DNA from: Candidatus Nomurabacteria bacterium | GTDB taxonomy: Bacteria; Patescibacteria; Paceibacteria; UBA9973 | Length of the DNA stretch: 64,000 nt | NCBI GenBank assembly: GCA_026396015.1 | Contig: JAPLXP010000003.1 | Span: forward strand, 167,564-231,563 | Reading direction: 5' to 3' | Shown: piece by piece, positions 49,613 through 58,019 of the stretch | How the letters are laid out: each line of letters starts with the position of its first letter | Position numbering within the stretch: the stretch's first letter is position 1 | Program-made: the position numbers and the translations under genes | Notes under the pieces: model-generated | The model's database searches: none | The model's input: the letters and a program-made list of their open reading frames with translations, nothing else | What the model was told of the DNA's origin: nothing

Positions 49613-51622
49613 ATGAAAGTCAAAAAACTTAATCAGTTACCAGCCTGGAAGGCTAGTGCGATCCGTAACTTAAGAAAATACTTAAGATTACATGAAAACC
49701 CCCCTGTCCTTCGCGGGTTACAAATTCCACTTTTCAGTGATGTTATTGACTTTGTGCAAAGTGGTAAGAATGCTGGATATGTCAGTGCTCCTATGGGGAC
49801 TGGTAAAACAGTTATTTTTACCGAATTCGCAAATGCACTAAAACAAAGAGTAATTGTTGTCGTTCCATCCATTCTTCTTATTCATCAGACCAGAGAAGAA
49901 ATTGCTTCATTTGCTCCATCGTTACGTGTCGGTCTTCTTTATTCAAAGAAGAAACAATATGATACTGACGTTGTTATTACTACTTATACCTCGTTAGGTA
50001 TTGGTATCAAAAATGGAACACTTAAAGTAAAAGACTTTAATTGGCTGATTTTAGATGAAGCTCATGAGAGCTTGTCTGTAAGTCGCCAAAAGGTAGTCAA
50101 TCGTTTCAAACACGCAATCCGTTTAGGTTTTACTGCTTCTGAAAAATATGATGAGGAAAAACAATTGTCAAAATTATTGCCAAATGAAATTCATCGCATC
50201 ACTATTCTTGAAGCCGTAGAAAGTGGTTTGCTGTGTCCTTTTTCTGTTGTCATTGCTCAAACTACAACGGATTTATCTAAAGTTGGTTCTGTTAATGGAG
50301 ATTATGATAAAAAACAGCTTGAAAAAGCTGTAAACAAGGAGGGGCGAAATCGTTCGGCTGTAGCACTTTATGAGACAACTCCTTTTTATAAGGGTAAATC
50401 TTTGATGTGTCATTGTGTATCTATTGAGCACGCGGAAGCTGTAGCAAGAAAATTTCGTGCCAATGGGTGGCGAGCCGAAGCCGTGCATAGTCAGATTGAA
50501 GATGATACTAGAGGTAAAAGACTTCAAGATTTCTGTTCGGGGAAATTAACGGTACTTTGCAATGTTGATATTCTTACACGAGGATTCAATGCACCTATCG
50601 TGAGTATTTGTTTCAATCTTCGTCCTACTCGTTCGCTTGTAGTCGCTACTCAGAGAGCTCGTAATTTGCGCATAGACAGAAACAATTCAGACAAGTTTGC
50701 TGTTGTCGTTGATTTTGTTGATGCAAATTTTAATCGCTCTAATCCGCCTCTAACTTTTGATAAAGTTGTAGATGGGTCTGCTTTAGTTGTTCCTTCTTTC
50801 TGGAAAGATAATAAAATTTTTTCAGAAATTTCAAAACAATTGCAACCTGCTATTCCTATAGATGATTTAAAGGTTTATGTTGAAACTAGTGAAGTACTAA
50901 GAATTACTGGAAGTATGCAAAAATGGGAAGAATCAAAGTGGGTTTCCGAAAAAGATATTAAAGATTTGTTCAATCAAAAAGGATGGAAAAACCAAAGAGA
51001 ATATGATTCTCAAAGAACTAATTTTGTTGGTTTTCCTCATTCGGTTAATTTTCCTGATGTGTACAAGAAAACATTTGGTGAAGTTGTTTTTGGAAAAAAA
51101 GGGCTTAAGGATGTCGAATGGCTTTTTGCAGAAGAAATCAAAAAATTATTTTTCGAAAATGATTGGAAAAATCAAAAAGGATACGAAAAAAACAAACCTT
51201 CCAATTGCCCTTCACCTTCAAATTTTCCAAGAATTTATAATACAACATTTAGTGAAATGATGTACGGAAGAAAAAAAGAAGTTAACGGTGTATGGTTGTC
51301 AGAAGAACAAGTTCGTGAACTTTTTTTAAAGGAAAAATGGAAAAATCAAGCTGAATATGACAAAAAAAGACCATCAGGATGTCCAAGCTTTAGTAATTTT
51401 AGGAAGTTTTATGGAAAACCGTTTAAGGAGGTTATGTATCCTAATGGTAAATGGCCTTCAGAAGTGGATGTAAAAAAACTATTTATCGAAAATAAATGGA
51501 AAGATTACAAAGAATATAATAAAAATAAACCAAAAAATTATCCTTATTCTTTTCATTTCCCTGATATTTACAAAAAAACCTTCAATCAACTTGTTGGAGG
51601 AGAGTATAGAAAACATCTTTAA
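49613..51622 (+). CDS. SF2 helicase with four C-terminal WKNQ repeats
   Basis: Superfamily 2 (COG1061-like) DNA/RNA helicase. Walker A is APMGTGKT at 59-66, DEAH at 148-151, motif III-like GFTAS, and a second RecA domain with NVDILTRGFNAP. Motif VI reads ATQRARNLR, one residue short and without the Gly of the usual QxxGRxxR, so ATP hydrolysis may be altered. After about 440 come four tandem repeats of 51-58 residues beginning near Trp443, Trp503, Trp561 and Trp614, with the pattern W-x-SE-x-x-(I/V)K-x-LF-x5-WKNQ-x-EY and NFP-x-x-Y-x-KTF. They may bind DNA. The gene is AT-rich, as in an acquired region. Confidence 0.85.
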   Translation: MKVKKLNQLPAWKASAIRNLRKYLRLHENPPVLRGLQIPLFSDVIDFVQSGKNAGYVSAPMGTGKTVIFTEFANALKQRVIVVVPSILLIHQTREEIASFAPSLRVGLLYSKKKQYDTDVVITTYTSLGIGIKNGTLKVKDFNWLILDEAHESLSVSRQKVVNRFKHAIRLGFTASEKYDEEKQLSKLLPNEIHRITILEAVESGLLCPFSVVIAQTTTDLSKVGSVNGDYDKKQLEKAVNKEGRNRSAVALYETTPFYKGKSLMCHCVSIEHAEAVARKFRANGWRAEAVHSQIEDDTRGKRLQDFCSGKLTVLCNVDILTRGFNAPIVSICFNLRPTRSLVVATQRARNLRIDRNNSDKFAVVVDFVDANFNRSNPPLTFDKVVDGSALVVPSFWKDNKIFSEISKQLQPAIPIDDLKVYVETSEVLRITGSMQKWEESKWVSEKDIKDLFNQKGWKNQREYDSQRTNFVGFPHSVNFPDVYKKTFGEVVFGKKGLKDVEWLFAEEIKKLFFENDWKNQKGYEKNKPSNCPSPSNFPRIYNTTFSEMMYGRKKEVNGVWLSEEQVRELFLKEKWKNQAEYDKKRPSGCPSFSNFRKFYGKPFKEVMYPNGKWPSEVDVKKLFIENKWKDYKEYNKNKPKNYPYSFHFPDIYKKTFNQLVGGEYRKHL

Positions 51623-51716
51623 AATTTTCACCTTCCACAAACACAGAGCGATAAAATGCTTTTGTGAATCACAAAAGAGCAGAATCAACGAAGTTGATTC
51701 TGCTCTTTCTTTTTGC
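51621..51716 (+). repeat. 3' module D1, downstream of the first helicase
   Basis: From the stop codon on, aaaattttca, acacagagc, gcttttgtga-attcacaaaa-like palindrome and a final hairpin recur after the second helicase (53670-53770). The final hairpin stem differs between copies but with paired changes, as in conserved RNA structure. Confidence 0.8.
51674..51712 (+). terminator. Terminator within module D1
   Basis: Stem gagcagaatcaac with gttgattctgctc, loop gaa, followed by a T-rich run. Confidence 0.85.
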
Positions 51717-51746
51717 TTGACAATGTGTGTATTTTTATGATATAAT
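51717..51746 (+). promoter_or_regulatory. Promoter of the second helicase gene
   Basis: TTGACA (51717-51722), 18 bases, TATAAT (51741-51746) with an upstream TGA, then a leader of about 20 bases. Confidence 0.8.
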
Positions 51747-51772
51747 ACTTAAAAATTAACAACTAAATATAA

Positions 51773-53671
51773 ATGAAAATAAAACTTTATGATTATCAAG
51801 AAATTGCCTATCAGAAGGTAATACAGGCACTCAATAGTGCGGGTATCGCTCTGATGGTTATGGCAACTGGATTAGGTAAGACAATCGTATCAGCTCTGAT
51901 AGCTCGATTCTTTTTGTCTTCTGGATCTGGTAAGCGCATTCTCTTTCTTTCCCATGATAATGGCATTCTAGAACAATCTTATCTGAAATATAAATTAATT
52001 TTAGGTAACGAATATTCTTATGCTCGTTTTTTTGGTAAAAAGAAAAATTGGAATGCAGATAAACATGATATTGTTTTTGCTACATTCCAATCCAAGCCGC
52101 ATAAATTTTTTAAAGCGGACCACTTCGACTTTATTATTGTTGATGAGAGTCACCACAGTAAGGCTGATACTTATTTCTCTACATTAAATTATTTTACTCC
52201 TGTATGGAAGCTCGGTATGACTGCGACTCCTGATCGTGAAGATGAACGAGATATTCGTTCTATCTTTGGAAAAGAAGTTGTTACTTATGATCTTTCTGAG
52301 GCCATGGCAAATGGTTGGCTGACACCTGTTGAATACAAGATTCTCAGTGATGGTATGGATTTAGCGATGCTTGAAGAAATTTGCCAAGAGGTATTAGTCG
52401 AAAATGTGCGTATATCTGAAAGTCAGCTCAATGAACGAATATTTATTCGTACGAGGAGTGATGAGCAGTGTAAACAGATTTTAGATTATACTAAAAATGG
52501 TTTAAAGGCTATCGTGTTTTGTGCAAACATTACACACCTAGAACACATTATGGAGCTATTACCGAATAGTGTTGCCGTTCATTCTGGACGTACTGATGAC
52601 GAGAATGATGAAGCAGAAATAATGTACCGTACTGGAAAAGCCTCCCATATACTCGTTGTAGATAAATACAATGAAGGGAAGGATTTACCTGATACTGATG
52701 TCCTTGTTTTTCTTCGTACTACTGATTCATACCGTATCTGGGTTCAACAGCTTGGACGCGGGCTACGCCTATTTCCTGGAAAAGATAAAGTTATTATTCT
52801 GGATTTTGTTGCAAACATTGAACGTGTAAAAAATGTTCATAGTTTTGCAATGCAGGTAAAAGAATATGGAGGAGGTGGAATAAATCAGGAATTCAAACTT
52901 GATACACCTCTTCATCTTGAAGGAAAAAACTTTAGCTTTGATTTCAGTTCAGAATTGGTAAATCTTATGTCTGTGTTTGAAAAGGTTAGTTTGAATTGTT
53001 ATGCAAATTGGAAAGAAGCATCGAATGCTGCGATCAATCTTGGTATCACAAAACAAGAAGAATATCGTGCTTATTATAAGCAAGATATTAGACTACCCAG
53101 TGCTCCTGAACAAGTCTACTCTGATTTTCCAGGATATAAAGTATTCTTAGGTGGAGTTTCTAAGGACTATTATCTAACTTGGCAAGAAGCCTCAATTGCT
53201 TCGATTAAACTTGGTATTAAAACACAAGATCAATACCATAAGGATTATATGAATGATCCTAGATTGCCTTCACAAATAAATACTTTTTATCCTAATTTCC
53301 CAGGTTCAAAAGTTTTTTTTGGGGGAGTTGAAAAAGATTATTATTTAACCTTAAAAGAAGCACAAGAAGCAGCTAAAAAGTTGGGTATAAAAACCTACAA
53401 AGAGTATTCAAAAAGATACAAAGAGGATCCTAAGTTGCCATCTGTTCCAGGAAGATTTTATTCAGACTATGTAAGTTTTGATTTATTTATCGGCTCAGAT
53501 TATTATTCAACATGGCAAGAAGCTTCCGATTCTGTTAAAAAATTGAATATTTGTACTAGGGCAGATTACCAAAGAAAACAATTTTATAAAAAAGATTTAA
53601 GACTCCATTCAAATCCAGATATGTATTACAAAGATTTTCCAGACTGGCAAAATTTTTTAGGAAAAGAGTAA
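51773..53671 (+). CDS. SF2 helicase with four C-terminal LPSxP-FPGxxxFLGG repeats
   Basis: Superfamily 2 helicase of the COG1061/type-III-restriction-like group. Walker A is ATGLGKT at 31-37, Walker B the DESH variant at 124-127, then GMTATPDR, and a canonical motif VI QQLGRGLR at 325-332. After about 405 follow four tandem repeats of 50-57 residues (starting about 409, 466, 524, 577) with the pattern W-x-EA-x-x-A-x-x-LGI-x-T-x-x-Y, then LPS-x-P-x-x-x-Y-x-(D/N)FPG-x-x-x-F-GG. Similar repeats occur, as I recall, in various DNA-associated proteins. No nuclease domain is visible. The overall plan parallels the preceding gene with a different repeat type. Confidence 0.87.
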   Translation: MKIKLYDYQEIAYQKVIQALNSAGIALMVMATGLGKTIVSALIARFFLSSGSGKRILFLSHDNGILEQSYLKYKLILGNEYSYARFFGKKKNWNADKHDIVFATFQSKPHKFFKADHFDFIIVDESHHSKADTYFSTLNYFTPVWKLGMTATPDREDERDIRSIFGKEVVTYDLSEAMANGWLTPVEYKILSDGMDLAMLEEICQEVLVENVRISESQLNERIFIRTRSDEQCKQILDYTKNGLKAIVFCANITHLEHIMELLPNSVAVHSGRTDDENDEAEIMYRTGKASHILVVDKYNEGKDLPDTDVLVFLRTTDSYRIWVQQLGRGLRLFPGKDKVIILDFVANIERVKNVHSFAMQVKEYGGGGINQEFKLDTPLHLEGKNFSFDFSSELVNLMSVFEKVSLNCYANWKEASNAAINLGITKQEEYRAYYKQDIRLPSAPEQVYSDFPGYKVFLGGVSKDYYLTWQEASIASIKLGIKTQDQYHKDYMNDPRLPSQINTFYPNFPGSKVFFGGVEKDYYLTLKEAQEAAKKLGIKTYKEYSKRYKEDPKLPSVPGRFYSDYVSFDLFIGSDYYSTWQEASDSVKKLNICTRADYQRKQFYKKDLRLHSNPDMYYKDFPDWQNFLGKE

Positions 53672-53770
53672 AATTTTCATTTGTACTTTCTAAAACACAG
53701 AGCAATAAATTGCTTTTGTGATTCACAAAAAAGCATAATCAACTTCGTTGATTATGCTTTTTCTTTTTTT
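53670..53770 (+). repeat. 3' module D2, downstream of the second helicase
   Basis: Homologous to 51621-51716. It keeps acacagagc, the palindrome ttttgtg-att-cacaaaa and the ...aatcaac-(3)-gttgatt... hairpin, with the loop inverted (ttc for gaa) and compensated stem changes (gca-taat for gcagaat). Confidence 0.8.
53727..53766 (+). terminator. Terminator within module D2
   Basis: Stem aaaaaagcataatcaac with gttgattatgctttttc, loop ttc, T run. Confidence 0.85.
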
Positions 53771-53786
53771 TAAAATTTTATACCTA

Positions 53787-53815
53787 TTTACAAAAATATT
53801 TAGATATTGTAATGT
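53787..53815 (+). promoter_or_regulatory. Promoter of the gene at 53846
   Basis: TTTACA (53787-53792), 17 bases, TAATGT (53810-53815). The leader holds aaagga, one of the few Shine-Dalgarno-like stretches here. Confidence 0.5.
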
Positions 53816-53845
53816 AAAAAGAAACTAAAGAAAGGAAAATTAAAT

Positions 53846-54589
53846 ATGAAAAAATCATTAATTATTAAAACAGAAAGCAATTTCGTAAGAGAGTTGTTAT
53901 TGCTACTCAAGTATTATGATTGCTTAACAGAAGCAGATGAAATTCTTTCTCAAATAGGAGGGGTTGGAAGGAGAGAGGAATATCTTGATGCTGGAGACGA
54001 AAAACCTTCTTTGTTCCGTAGTAATGTAGATATGGACTTAGAGCCATTTGTGCTTGAAGCTATTTTGCTAAATCAAATTAAAAAATCAGATTTTTTTTCT
54101 GTAGAAATTAAGTTCAACTACAAGAATTCTAATAAAATTTTAAATGAACTTGATTCTAAGACTGAATTTACTGGAATTGGGGACGTAGAAGATTTTCTTG
54201 GTATTAATAATTTTTCATTAGAAATTGAAACTAAGGAGGTATTTTTTATTCCTATAATAAGGACAAAAAATATTAAGGATATTAAAAAATTTATTTCAGA
54301 TAAAGGCTTCGAGCCTCTTGGTACATTTGAATTACTTTCTTATCTTGGTTATGTTCATTCACTTAGGAAAAAATCAAATTGGGAAAAATCTCAAAAACTC
54401 CTACCTAAAGCTTTCCATGGAAAGGGTGTACCTATAATTGCTATACGTGATATTTTACTTAGAAGTCATAAGCAATCATATCAAAAATCAGTATTACTTT
54501 CTGCTCAGAATCTTTATCACATCAGAGTAAGAAGTTCTGCTGGAGGATTCAATAAAATCGTTTATGTTATCTGTGAGAAAAAGAAATAA
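53846..54589 (+). CDS. Hypothetical protein next to the helicase pair, 247 aa
   Basis: Not recognised. The N-terminal third is helical (FVRELLLLLKYYDCLTEADEILSQIGG); the middle has alternating strands (FSVEIKFNYKNSNKILNEL, FSLEIETKEVFFIPIIRTK); the end is basic. No signal peptide, membrane helix or nuclease motif is seen. It shares the AT-rich composition of the two helicase genes, lies 174 bases downstream in the same direction and has its own promoter, so it may be part of the same accessory set. An effector or DNA-binding role is only a guess. Confidence 0.65.
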   Translation: MKKSLIIKTESNFVRELLLLLKYYDCLTEADEILSQIGGVGRREEYLDAGDEKPSLFRSNVDMDLEPFVLEAILLNQIKKSDFFSVEIKFNYKNSNKILNELDSKTEFTGIGDVEDFLGINNFSLEIETKEVFFIPIIRTKNIKDIKKFISDKGFEPLGTFELLSYLGYVHSLRKKSNWEKSQKLLPKAFHGKGVPIIAIRDILLRSHKQSYQKSVLLSAQNLYHIRVRSSAGGFNKIVYVICEKKK

Positions 54590-54590
54590 A

Positions 54591-54630
54591 ATAAAGCCAC
54601 TATTATTAATTAATGGTGGCTTATTTTTTC
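54591..54630. terminator. Bidirectional terminator
   Basis: ataaagccactatt pairs with aatggtggcttatt (one or two mismatches) between the convergent hypothetical and exonuclease genes. Confidence 0.75.
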
Positions 54631-54633
54631 TAT

Positions 54634-55356
54634 TTAAACTAATTTTCCTAAATGATATCTTAAAGTATATATCCAATCTTCGTCGTCTGGATCGCTGGTT
54701 TCTTTTTGATTGAGGAACCATTCGAGGTATCCACGGTCGATGCGGGCTACGTCGGCTACAGATTTGCCAGAGTGTTTTCCAAAAGAGAACATACTCATGA
54801 GTGATGGCTTTGATGATATCTCGATCATCTCAGCGTAGGCACCCTCGTCGTCTGTATTTTTTTCTTTCTTTATCTTTTCTACTAGTCTCTCAAAAAGTTT
54901 TTCCAGTACGAGTACATCACCGAGTGCATCGTGGGCCTGAGCCTCGATGTCGATATCTAAAAAGTATCGTAGATATTGGAGCTTGTGCTGGGGGATCTTG
55001 CCATCTTTATCGAGTGCTCGCACTACGCGGAGTGTGCAGATAGTATGCGCAGGTACGATGCCTTCTTTCTTGATCATTCCTATATCAAATTTTGCATTGT
55101 GGGCTACCATGATAGTATCGCCGTCCTCGAGCATTGATTTGATATTTTTATAATCATTACTTTCCTTGAATGATGGCTTGTCCGCCACCATCTTGTTTGA
55201 TATATGCGTTACAGCAGACGCTTCGGGTGGGATCTTCATCCCTGGATTATAAAGTTCGCAGAATATCTCGTCACCAGTTTTATAAGCTAGCTGACACAGA
55301 AGGTCTGTCGCATTTATACCTGTAGTCTCAGTATCTAAAAATACAATTTTTTTCAT
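54634..55356 (-). CDS. DnaQ-like 3'-5' exonuclease with DUF3820-type C-terminus
   Basis: A DEDDh exonuclease. Exo I is FLDTETTG (Asp8, Glu10), Exo II VAHNAKFD, and Exo III HDALGD. The core ends near 165. After a Lys/Asp-rich linker, the last 60 residues (MFSFGKHSGKSVADVARIDRGYLEWFLNQ) match the small DUF3820 module often joined to exonucleases. It could be the proofreading subunit or a repair exonuclease; the fusion favours the latter. The promoter TGATAAAAT lies 6 bases before the ATG. Confidence 0.9.
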   Translation of the reverse strand: MKKIVFLDTETTGINATDLLCQLAYKTGDEIFCELYNPGMKIPPEASAVTHISNKMVADKPSFKESNDYKNIKSMLEDGDTIMVAHNAKFDIGMIKKEGIVPAHTICTLRVVRALDKDGKIPQHKLQYLRYFLDIDIEAQAHDALGDVLVLEKLFERLVEKIKKEKNTDDEGAYAEMIEISSKPSLMSMFSFGKHSGKSVADVARIDRGYLEWFLNQKETSDPDDEDWIYTLRYHLGKLV

Positions 55357-55362
55357 GCATTT

Positions 55363-55371
55363 ATTTTATCA
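55363..55371 (-). promoter_or_regulatory. Extended -10 promoter of the exonuclease gene (leaderless type)
   Basis: On the minus strand TGATAAAAT ends 6 bases before the ATG (55356-55354). Confidence 0.65.
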
Positions 55372-55408
55372 CAATATGCGCCATCAAAATAGCTTCCATT
55401 AAAGTGTA

Positions 55409-55547
55409 ATTAAAATAGTCCTTGAAAAAAGTCTTGCGCAGGAACTTAGAAAATAAATGAGTTTACGAGTATTATTTTCTTGAGTGACGAGCAGAGAAAT
55501 TTTCTACCAAGAAAATATTCGTGCTTTTTGAGAGGAGCTATTTTAAT
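55409..55547. repeat. Palindromic element, family B copy 3 (long form, reverse orientation)
   Basis: Outer arms attaaaatag and ctattttaat (55409-55418 and 55538-55547) enclose agtcttgcgcagg, aaataaatgagtttacgag, gagcagagaaatttt and attcgtgctttttgag, the reverse complement of copy 2. It fills the gap before yqeY. Confidence 0.9.
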
Positions 55548-55585
55548 GGAACTCACAATCCTCATTTCACTTTGAGGCTCGTTTT

Positions 55586-55594
55586 TGCTATACT
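55586..55594 (+). promoter_or_regulatory. Extended -10 promoter of yqeY (leaderless type)
   Basis: TGCTATACT, with TATACT at 55589-55594, ends 6 bases before the ATG at 55601. Confidence 0.7.
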
Positions 55595-55600
55595 TTATTT

Positions 55601-56050
55601 ATGTTACACGAAGAAATAAAAGGGGAAATAAAGAATGCCATGATGGCAAAGGATACTGTTAAATTAAACGTAGTACGTGGTCTAGTGACTGCTTTTATGA
55701 ATGATGCAGTTTCAAAAGGCAAGACTCCACAAGATTTTTTGTCTGATGAAGATGCTCTCGCAGTCATCACTCGTACAGCAAAGCAACGTAAAGATGCTAT
55801 CGAGCAATTCATAGCTGGTGGCCGCCAAGACCTAGCAGACGAGGATCGTGCGCAGCTTGCAATTCTAGAAAAATATTTACCAACATTGATGAGCGAGGAA
55901 GAGGTTTCAAAAGTCGCTATCGCTAAAAAAGAAGAACTAGCGATAACTGATCCTACAAAAAAAGGAATGCTAATGGCTGCAATCATGAAGGATCTAAAAG
56001 GTAAGGCTGATGGTACTGTGGTGAAAAATGTCGTTGATCGTTTGTTTTAA
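55601..56050 (+). CDS. YqeY/GatB-like protein
   Basis: A 149-aa helical protein of the YqeY family, related to the tail domain of the GatB amidotransferase subunit. EEIKGEIKNAMMAKDTVKLNVVRGLVTAF and QRKDAIEQFIAGGRQDLADEDRAQLAILEKYLPTLMSEEEV are diagnostic. A tRNA-related role is assumed in the family but not proven. It is separated from the next gene by 22 bases. Confidence 0.92.
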   Translation: MLHEEIKGEIKNAMMAKDTVKLNVVRGLVTAFMNDAVSKGKTPQDFLSDEDALAVITRTAKQRKDAIEQFIAGGRQDLADEDRAQLAILEKYLPTLMSEEEVSKVAIAKKEELAITDPTKKGMLMAAIMKDLKGKADGTVVKNVVDRLF

Positions 56051-56072
56051 AAATTAATTTAAAAATATATTT

Positions 56073-56417
56073 ATGCGAATTATTGCACATTGGATTATCC
56101 TATCTATAGCAGTCTGGGCTACGACTCGTTTTGTTGATGGTGTTACTATTGACCCTGTATGGGTTGCTGCTGTTGTGGGTGCCTGTCTCACATTGTTCAA
56201 CATGTTCCTACGCCCTGTTATAAACATCCTGACATTGCCGTTGAATTTTGCTACTCTTGGTTTCTTTGCTCTTGTAATAAATGGTTTGATCTTCTGGTAC
56301 CTAGGTACTATCATCAAAGGTTTTCATGTAGAGGGGTTCTATGCTGCATTTGCTGGGGCTCTAGTTGTCTCAGTCCTCAACTGGCTAATCACAAAGGTCC
56401 TACGTACAGATATGTAA
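56073..56417 (+). CDS. Four-helix membrane protein, phage-holin superfamily IV (YvlD-like)
   Basis: A 114-aa protein with four hydrophobic segments (about 5-22, 28-47, 57-78, 87-107). The conserved NMFLRPVINILTLPLNFATLGFFALVINGLIFWYL matches the DUF360/YvlD group, which is named for similarity to holins but is common in chromosomes without prophages. No phage genes lie nearby. It is 3 bases from the DedA-like gene, probably one operon. Confidence 0.88.
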   Translation: MRIIAHWIILSIAVWATTRFVDGVTIDPVWVAAVVGACLTLFNMFLRPVINILTLPLNFATLGFFALVINGLIFWYLGTIIKGFHVEGFYAAFAGALVVSVLNWLITKVLRTDM

Positions 56418-56420
56418 TAT

Positions 56421-57041
56421 ATGTTGTCTATTCGACTTATCGAGCACTTTGTAGAAACACACGCATTTTATGCTTATATTTTTGTGTTCCTGGGTGTACT
56501 AATAGAGGGGGAAGTTGCCGTCATTCTGGCAGGTATCTTTGCTCATCTTGGATCGATAAATCCTTTTATTGGTTTATTCTGTATTATTTTGGGTGGTGGG
56601 TTGCGTTCTGTGTTGGGATACGCTGTTGGAGATTATTTGAATCGCAAACATTCACATCGTCCTATTCTTTTAAAAATTGAACGCAAAATATCATATTTCC
56701 TCCCGCGTTTTACAGAGCGTCCTTTTTGGTCCATTTTTGTTTCTCGTTTTTTTATCCTAGGACTTCACTGGTTCACTATCGTATATTCTGGATATAAGAG
56801 TATAAATAAAAAACTTTATATGAAAGCAGAATTATCTTCTCTAATTATCTGGTCTGTTGGAGTTATGTCTTTGGGATATTTCTTTTCATTAGCGGCACTT
56901 TCTGTTAGTCACGATCTGCGTAAATTCCTGGGTATTATACTCCTTTGTTTTATTGGATTCTTTTTGATTGAAAAAGCTATTGCTCTGGCTATTGAAATTA
57001 TCGGTGATATATACGATACTGAAGGTAATCATAAAATATAA
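56421..57041 (+). CDS. DedA family membrane protein
   Basis: A 206-aa protein with five or six hydrophobic segments. The DedA/VTT pattern appears as EGEVAVILAGIFAHLG in the first loop and FVSRFFILGLHWFTIVYSGY in the second, with the re-entrant glycine and arginine conserved. The family carries out lipid scrambling (undecaprenyl phosphate or phosphatidylethanolamine). It lies 3 bases after the YvlD-like gene and 5 bases before MYG1. Confidence 0.85.
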   Translation: MLSIRLIEHFVETHAFYAYIFVFLGVLIEGEVAVILAGIFAHLGSINPFIGLFCIILGGGLRSVLGYAVGDYLNRKHSHRPILLKIERKISYFLPRFTERPFWSIFVSRFFILGLHWFTIVYSGYKSINKKLYMKAELSSLIIWSVGVMSLGYFFSLAALSVSHDLRKFLGIILLCFIGFFLIEKAIALAIEIIGDIYDTEGNHKI

Positions 57042-57046
57042 ACTAT

Positions 57047-57958
57047 ATGCTAAATTTTTTAAACATCTTTAATAAAAAGAAAACAATAATCGTCACACAC
57101 AATGCTACTTTTCATGCTGATGATATTTTTTCTTGCGCGACACTATCTATCATGCTCGAGAGCGAGGGCAAGTCTGTTCGTATAATCCGTACTCGTGATC
57201 AGAATAAGATTGATTTTGCAGATTACGTAGTAGATGTAGGCGGAATACATGACCCATCAAAGAATCGCTTTGATCATCATCAAAAGGGTGGTGCTGGAAT
57301 GCGTGATAATGAAGTTCCTTATGCTGCATTTGGATTGGTCTGGAAAGCTTATGGGGAAAAAGTCTGTGGAGATAAAATAGTAGCTCAAAGAATAGAAGAA
57401 AAATTAGTACAGGGTATAGATGCCAATGATAATGGTATCGATACTTTTGAATTGAAAGGTGAGGCTATGCCTTATACTATTCAGGACTTGTTCTACTCAT
57501 TCCGTCCAAGCTACACAGAAGAATTGGATTACGATGTCAGATTTTTAAAATTGGTAGACTTAGCAAAAGAAGTTCTACTAAGAGAAATAAAAAAGAATAG
57601 CGATCTGTTGAAAGCTTCAGATATCGTGAAGCGCGCTTATGCGAATTCTGAAGACAAGAGATTTGTAATACTCGATGGTTTTTATCCATGGGGTGAGACA
57701 TTGATCGAATACCCGAGTGTGTTGTATGTAGTATTTCCAAAGCTTGATACTTGGCGAGTGGAGTGCATGAGAAAAGATAAATTCTCTTTCGAAAACAAGA
57801 AGCCATTACCAGCCTCTTGGGCAGGAAAGCGTGACCTAGAATTGGCAGCAGCTACTGGTGTAAAAGATGTGACTTTCTGTCACAATGGACGTTTTATGAT
57901 TGTCGCTCGTACAAAGGTGGCAGCACTAGAATTAGTTCAAAAAGCATTGGCGGAATAA
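57047..57958 (+). CDS. MYG1 family DHH-type hydrolase
   Basis: A predicted metal-dependent phosphoesterase/exonuclease of the MYG1 (UPF0160) family. VTHNATFHADDIFSCATLSIM provides the His and Asp-Asp motif near the N-terminus, FADYVVDVGGIHDPSKNRFDHHQ the DHH-like FDHHQ, and VQGIDANDNGID the following acidic motif. The C-terminal WAGKRDLELAAATGVKDVTFCHNGRFM is typical. The human member is a 3'-5' RNA exonuclease. The length of 303 aa is normal. It ends the yvlD-dedA-myg1 group; obgE has its own promoter. Confidence 0.92.
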   Translation: MLNFLNIFNKKKTIIVTHNATFHADDIFSCATLSIMLESEGKSVRIIRTRDQNKIDFADYVVDVGGIHDPSKNRFDHHQKGGAGMRDNEVPYAAFGLVWKAYGEKVCGDKIVAQRIEEKLVQGIDANDNGIDTFELKGEAMPYTIQDLFYSFRPSYTEELDYDVRFLKLVDLAKEVLLREIKKNSDLLKASDIVKRAYANSEDKRFVILDGFYPWGETLIEYPSVLYVVFPKLDTWRVECMRKDKFSFENKKPLPASWAGKRDLELAAATGVKDVTFCHNGRFMIVARTKVAALELVQKALAE

Positions 57959-57964
57959 TCATCC

Positions 57965-57993
57965 GTGACAAATTCAAAAAATCGTGCTATATT
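57965..57993 (+). promoter_or_regulatory. Promoter of obgE
   Basis: GTGACA (57965-57970), 17 bases, TATATT (57988-57993) with an upstream TGC, giving a leader of about 20 bases. Confidence 0.7.
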
Positions 57994-58019
57994 AACGAAG
58001 CTATACAAAATAGACTATT

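Noticed and set aside
56073..56417. Prophage remnant because of a holin-like gene
   Set aside because: The protein belongs to the YvlD/DUF360 group found in ordinary chromosomes; no phage structural, lysis or integrase genes are nearby.
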